A stretch of 45,591 nt of DNA from Lachnospiraceae bacterium (GTDB lineage: Bacteria > Bacillota > Clostridia > Lachnospirales > Lachnospiraceae): assembly GCA_026169045.1 (NCBI GenBank), contig JAPFDH010000015.1, forward strand, positions 1 to 45,591. The letters run 5' to 3'. Below are positions 42,107-45,591 of the stretch, one piece after another; the first letter of the stretch is position 1, and each line of letters begins with the position of its first letter. The position numbers were made by a program, and so were the translations under genes. Below the pieces are notes generated by a model, which saw nothing but the letters and a program-made list of their open reading frames with translations, did no database searches and was not told the origin of the DNA.

Positions 42107-43066
42107 TTAAACCATCTTTTTTACTGCATCCACAACCCATGTAAAATGTTCCTTATTGATGTCTCTTGGGAGCGTACAGTCGGCACCGATCATAAAACCA
42201 ACGGAACCGGTCTCTTCTACCAGATTTCTGGCAAATTCCTGTATTGCTTCCTTCGGTCCCTGATACAGCACTCCCTGAGGACGATTGTCGAATCCGCCCA
42301 GAACACATTTCCCTCCAAAAAATTCTTTTCCTTCTTTCATGGACATTCCTTCCACAAATACAGCCCAATTCACTACTTTTGCCGGATAATCCTGCCATAC
42401 TTCAATACGATTTTTATCCCCCGCCCATCCGCAGCAATGCAAAATATTATTGTCGCTGATTTGATTCACTGCTTCCAAAACTTTCTTATCACTGGGTGTT
42501 ACCAATTTTCTGTACTCTTCTGCTGAAAAGCGATATTCTTCCGCATTTTGTACGCAGTAATAAATTCCATCACATCCGGCTTCCTTGATTAAACGTGTGG
42601 ACAATGTAATTGCATCCTGTGCAATAACATCGAACGCATACATAACAGCCTCCGGATTTTCTCTCAGATGAGACATCAATAATTCTTCCGATGTACCAAA
42701 TCTCATATAGGACATGGGACAGAATACATTATAAAATGTACAGCATTCCCCATTTAATTTTTCAACAATTTCTTTTGCTCTCTGTACCTGTTCCTCAATA
42801 AACGGATGATGACTTCCCAAAGGTTTCATATTATACCAATCTTCCGGTTTCTTTATTTCAGGAATAATCGGATTCGGATAATCAAAATATCCATCACACA
42901 TAATCTTTAAAAAATCGGTATCACACTGATGTATAAACGCAATGTGGGCGTCCACACATTCCTTTTTCAGATCCATATCTTCCGGAAAATGAAACCAAAA
43001 TCCCACTGGGACACGGTCAACCGGCTGATTATTCATTGCATGTAATACTCGTTCTCTTTTATTCAT
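42107..43066 (-). CDS. Uroporphyrinogen decarboxylase-fold methyltransferase (MtaA/CmuA-like)
   Basis: 319 residues. N-terminal NKRERVLHAMNNQPVDRVPV is the usual UroD-superfamily start. Zinc set as in MtaA/MtbA: H210-x-C212 in ILHCCGW and C297 in GADCTLP. The presence of this HxC...C set points to the cobamide-dependent methyltransferase group rather than haem synthesis. Such proteins move methyl groups between a corrinoid protein and an acceptor or donor, but no corrinoid protein or substrate-specific methyltransferase is in the window. A truncated relative lies at 44566, on the other side of an M20 dipeptidase. Confidence 0.82.
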   Translation of the reverse strand: MNKRERVLHAMNNQPVDRVPVGFWFHFPEDMDLKKECVDAHIAFIHQCDTDFLKIMCDGYFDYPNPIIPEIKKPEDWYNMKPLGSHHPFIEEQVQRAKEIVEKLNGECCTFYNVFCPMSYMRFGTSEELLMSHLRENPEAVMYAFDVIAQDAITLSTRLIKEAGCDGIYYCVQNAEEYRFSAEEYRKLVTPSDKKVLEAVNQISDNNILHCCGWAGDKNRIEVWQDYPAKVVNWAVFVEGMSMKEGKEFFGGKCVLGGFDNRPQGVLYQGPKEAIQEFARNLVEETGSVGFMIGADCTLPRDINKEHFTWVVDAVKKMV

Positions 43067-43099
43067 CTTTTTTCCTCTCTTTCTTATCTGTCAATCCTG

Positions 43100-44548
43100 T
43101 TACAAAGTAATATCATTTAATGCCACAACGCTCATACTGTAAATTTTCAGTGCCTGAATCAAACCGTTTATGTAAAGTCCTTCATCCGGCTGATGCGCAT
43201 CACCATGCTGGGGCAAAAACAATTTACATTCCAATTGTTCCTTTGTTTTTTTCAGTCCTCCCACTCCATAAGCAAACGCCTTAGGCAATTTTCTGGCATA
43301 GGTTCCTCCCCCCATAACAAACGGTTCTGCATTTGCTCCTGTCAGCTCATTATACAAATTAGTCAGACAATCCACTGCCGGATGATTACGATCAAAATAA
43401 TTGGGGGCACTTCCTCTCAGCACAGAAAATGTACAATCATGTTTCTCACAAAATCTATGAATATTGGAAAGAATATGTTCCTCCCTCTCTGATATGGAAT
43501 AACGAATATTAAAATGCAGTGTCAGATATCCATTTTCCAGTGATACCATGGTTCCTGCACTCGTCAGTTTTCCGGATATTTCATCGGAATACACAATGCC
43601 GAATGCCTCACCATAATAGTCCCTGTTTGCAAGCAGAAACCCTTCCATTCGTTTTTCATCTTCCTCATTCCATATGTGATTTTCATACAATAAAAGAAAC
43701 AATTTTTGAATTGCATTCACACTGCCTTCCGGAAATGCGCTGTGCTTTGACGTACCGTGAACGGTCACACACACATTGCCCACCGGATCTTTCTTCACAT
43801 CCCCATTTTTTTCCAGAGAAAGGCAGCGCAAAGCCCGGCTTGCCGTCTCTCCCCTCACTGTTATCGCTGCGACATCCGGAATGATGTTGCTGGCAGTTCC
43901 TCCTGATATGGATACAATATCCCCACTGAGGGGACTATTTGCAGTCAGATTTCCTTCTAGGATTCCCTTTTCCCCATAGCATACCGGAAATCCGCTGTCT
44001 GCAATCATAGAAAGTGCCGGAGTCTGATAATGGGCTGTATAATATTCCAAATCTGTCATTCCCCGTTCCTCATCACATCCCACAAATAAACATAAATGAT
44101 GTTTTAACGGAATACCCAGTTCTTTTAAACACCGTATAACATACATCATCCCCACCGCCGGACCTTTATTATCCTGGGCACCTCTTCCAATCAGAAATCC
44201 ATCTTTCACAATAGGGTCAAACGGATCGTATTTCCAGTTATTCCCTACCGGTACCACATCCAGATGATTCCAAAAGCCGATGGTATTTTCCATGGATACA
44301 TCTTTCGTATCTTCCTCCAACCATAAAGCTCCTACATATCCTTCATAATTATGGGTACGAAATCCATACTCCTGGCCCATTTTCAGCATTTCTGCAAGAG
44401 CATCCCGACACCCCTTTCCATATGGCTTTACTTCCTCTTCCGGATTGGAAATGCTGGGAATTTTTACCAGTCGGCAGATATCCTGTATCAGCTCTTCCCT
44501 ATGTGTTTCCATCCAATGATCAATTTTATCATACAATTCTCTGTTCAT
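43100..44548 (-). CDS. M20 family dipeptidase (PepV/Sapep-like)
   Basis: 482 residues. Metal ligands: H95 and D97 in FWNHLDVVP, bridging D126 in [10 protein letters not shown], catalytic E160/E161 in GCDEERGM, and a late His in [13 protein letters not shown]. The length, the dimer-like lid insert and the motif spacing match PepV-like dipeptidases that cut beta-Ala-His and many dipeptides with Zn2+/Mn2+. No signal peptide. AGGAGG-like sequence precedes ATG. It sits between the two UroD-type genes (33 bases to one, 17 bases to the other), so the three form one transcript; the functional link is unknown. Confidence 0.92.
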   Translation of the reverse strand: MNRELYDKIDHWMETHREELIQDICRLVKIPSISNPEEEVKPYGKGCRDALAEMLKMGQEYGFRTHNYEGYVGALWLEEDTKDVSMENTIGFWNHLDVVPVGNNWKYDPFDPIVKDGFLIGRGAQDNKGPAVGMMYVIRCLKELGIPLKHHLCLFVGCDEERGMTDLEYYTAHYQTPALSMIADSGFPVCYGEKGILEGNLTANSPLSGDIVSISGGTASNIIPDVAAITVRGETASRALRCLSLEKNGDVKKDPVGNVCVTVHGTSKHSAFPEGSVNAIQKLFLLLYENHIWNEEDEKRMEGFLLANRDYYGEAFGIVYSDEISGKLTSAGTMVSLENGYLTLHFNIRYSISEREEHILSNIHRFCEKHDCTFSVLRGSAPNYFDRNHPAVDCLTNLYNELTGANAEPFVMGGGTYARKLPKAFAYGVGGLKKTKEQLECKLFLPQHGDAHQPDEGLYINGLIQALKIYSMSVVALNDITL

Positions 44549-44565
44549 TCGTATCCTCCTTCCGG

Positions 44566-45450
44566 TTATCCATTTGCTGTCTTTCTGGCTGTCTCAAGCA
44601 CCCACCGGAATCGTTCTGCCTGAAAATCCGGCAGAAAGGAACAATCCGCTCCCAAAATAAGAGAATCGGTATTTCCAAATGTTTCTTTGTATACACGAAT
44701 CAAACGTCTGGTTTCTTCTTCCACCTGTTTTTGATCTCCGCAATACAAAAGTCCTTCTCTCCGATTATCAAATCCTCCCATAACCGGTCTCATACCAAAA
44801 TAACGCCGTCCCTGCTCCAAAGTTAAATGTTCTACATAAACAGCCCAGTTAACTACACACCCCGGATACTGTTTCCACAATTCCAATTGATTTTTCACCT
44901 GGTTCCATCCACAAAAATGAAGAATATTAAATGATGATGCCTGATTGGCCGCAGCTAAAACAATCTGGTCGGACTCCTTGATCAATGTTTCATACTCCTC
45001 CATAGAAAACAAATTTGATTCTGCCCCCTGAAACGCCAGAAAATTCCCCAAACATCCTGCCTCTTTTACCATTTGTTCCGCCATCCATCCTATATCTTCC
45101 GCCAGCCGCAAAAGAATATCCCGTACGGCATTTTTATCTTCCCGAATATAGGCAAGCATTTTTCCTTCCCCGATTCTTCGAAACAATGTGAACGGGGAAA
45201 AAATATTGGCATATATATCCACTTCCCCCGATAAAGCCTCACTCACACGTTTCACCCGCTCCAGATAAGAACATACATAAGAATTTTTTTCTTTTCCCGG
45301 CCGGTATTCTTTCAGTTCCCAAAGTCCTCTCGGAGAAAGACTGCAAGGAGCTGTCAGCCCATCATGCATCACCTTCAAAAAATCCACATCTGTTTCCCGG
45401 TAGAACTCTTTATGAAACTGAATACAGGCGTTATCCTCCAGCTGTTCCTG
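44566..45450 (-). pseudogene. 5'-truncated UroD-fold methyltransferase-like gene (paralogue of 42107-43066)
   Basis: About 295 codons are open from just after an in-frame TAG at 45451-45453, with no ATG until a GTG at 45387. Homology to the paralogue begins at about its residue 33 (DVDFLKVMHDG against DTDFLKIMCDG) and runs to the end, with zinc set HFC in ILHFCGW and Cys in GADCSFLP intact. The first 30 or so residues expected (RERVL...DRVPVGFWF) are missing, and the sequence beyond 45450 does not encode them. The break coincides with an 11-base inverted repeat. It is either an insertion/rearrangement remnant or an assembly join. Confidence 0.7.
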
Positions 45451-45451
45451 C

Positions 45452-45481
45452 TATAATCTCTCGGAATCCTGAGCGATTATA
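45452..45481. repeat. Inverted repeat at the truncation point of the last gene
   Basis: TATAATCTCTC (45452-45462) and GAGCGATTATA (45471-45481), 10 of 11 paired, with an eight-base loop. It lies exactly where the reading frame of the UroD-type gene is lost. Beyond it, a short plus-strand peptide ILSDYNQRTLALIFEK ends with TAA at 45514-45516; it may be the end of a mobile-element gene but is too short to identify. 45517-45591 holds nothing further I can name. Confidence 0.45.
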
Positions 45482-45591
45482 ACCAGCGGACACTGGCATT
45501 GATCTTTGAAAAGTAAATATTATCTGAAAAGTGAAAAATGGACATGAAAAACAGACATAACAGTCGCTATGCCTTAAAAAATACGGTATAA

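Noticed and set aside
42107-43066. Haem-pathway uroporphyrinogen decarboxylase (hemE)
   Set aside because: The HxC and distal Cys zinc ligands and the lack of other haem genes point to the MtaA/CmuA methyltransferase branch.
1-45591. CRISPR arrays, tRNA or rRNA genes, phage modules
   Set aside because: No regularly spaced repeats, no cloverleaf-type sequence and no structural phage or integrase genes were found on reading both strands by eye.

Overview
The window looks like a chromosomal stretch of a low-to-mid GC member of the Bacillota, most likely a gut-type Lachnospiraceae. This is inference from strong AGGAGG-type ribosome sites, TTGACA/TATAAT promoters, a T-box leader on thrS, a NiCo-type (czcD) riboswitch that closely resembles what I remember of the Clostridium scindens example, and the gene families present. 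Almost all genes are on the minus strand. No rRNA, tRNA, CRISPR array, phage region or intact insertion sequence was seen.

Layout. 1-0.8 kb: the tail of a plus-strand gene with its terminator, then a TrkA-type potassium regulator. 1.1-4.3 kb: a large cytoplasmic glycoside hydrolase family 2 protein with its own leader. 4.5-26.3 kb: a very large peptide-utilisation region. Read on the minus strand it starts with tldD-pmbA. It continues with a GntR regulator, an ornithine cyclodeaminase-family enzyme, an M61-like metallopeptidase, an S10-like serine carboxypeptidase, two S9 prolyl-oligopeptidase-type enzymes and a prolidase-like amidohydrolase. It ends with a complete oppABCDF importer, a YheO/PAS-type regulator, a MalY/PatB aminotransferase and a maltose-O-acetyltransferase-type enzyme, closed by a strong terminator at about 4.5 kb. 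A second, paralogous GntR regulator is divergent from the first, and a palindrome overlaps the -35 box between them. None of the hydrolases has an evident signal peptide, so the picture is import of oligopeptides by Opp followed by cytoplasmic dismantling, with a leaning to proline-containing peptides.

26.5-29.2 kb: threonyl-tRNA synthetase with a T-box leader. 29.2-33.7 kb: a DUF1848 protein, a 2-hydroxyacid-dehydrogenase-like protein lacking the usual catalytic residues, a neurotransmitter:sodium symporter-family transporter and two GNAT acetyltransferases. 34-35.3 kb: a cation diffusion facilitator under a NiCo riboswitch. 35.3-37.7 kb: a membrane-anchored unknown protein, a Nudix-GNAT fusion and another GNAT protein. 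38-39.7 kb: a plus-strand pair, one exported Asp-box protein and one small membrane protein. 39.8-45.5 kb: a cysteine-desulfidase-type CyuA protein, an aldo/keto reductase, two MtaA/UroD-type methyltransferase-like proteins flanking an M20 dipeptidase. The last of these has lost its N-terminus at an inverted repeat near the window edge.

Short non-coding repeats recur in gaps: one modular element has parts at 13.0, 29.15 and 33.85 kb, and a GC-rich nested palindrome lies at 26.45 kb. The candidates for new biology are the coordinated peptide region with its three candidate operators, the degenerate dehydrogenase, the atypical GH2 active site, and the exported Asp-box pair.
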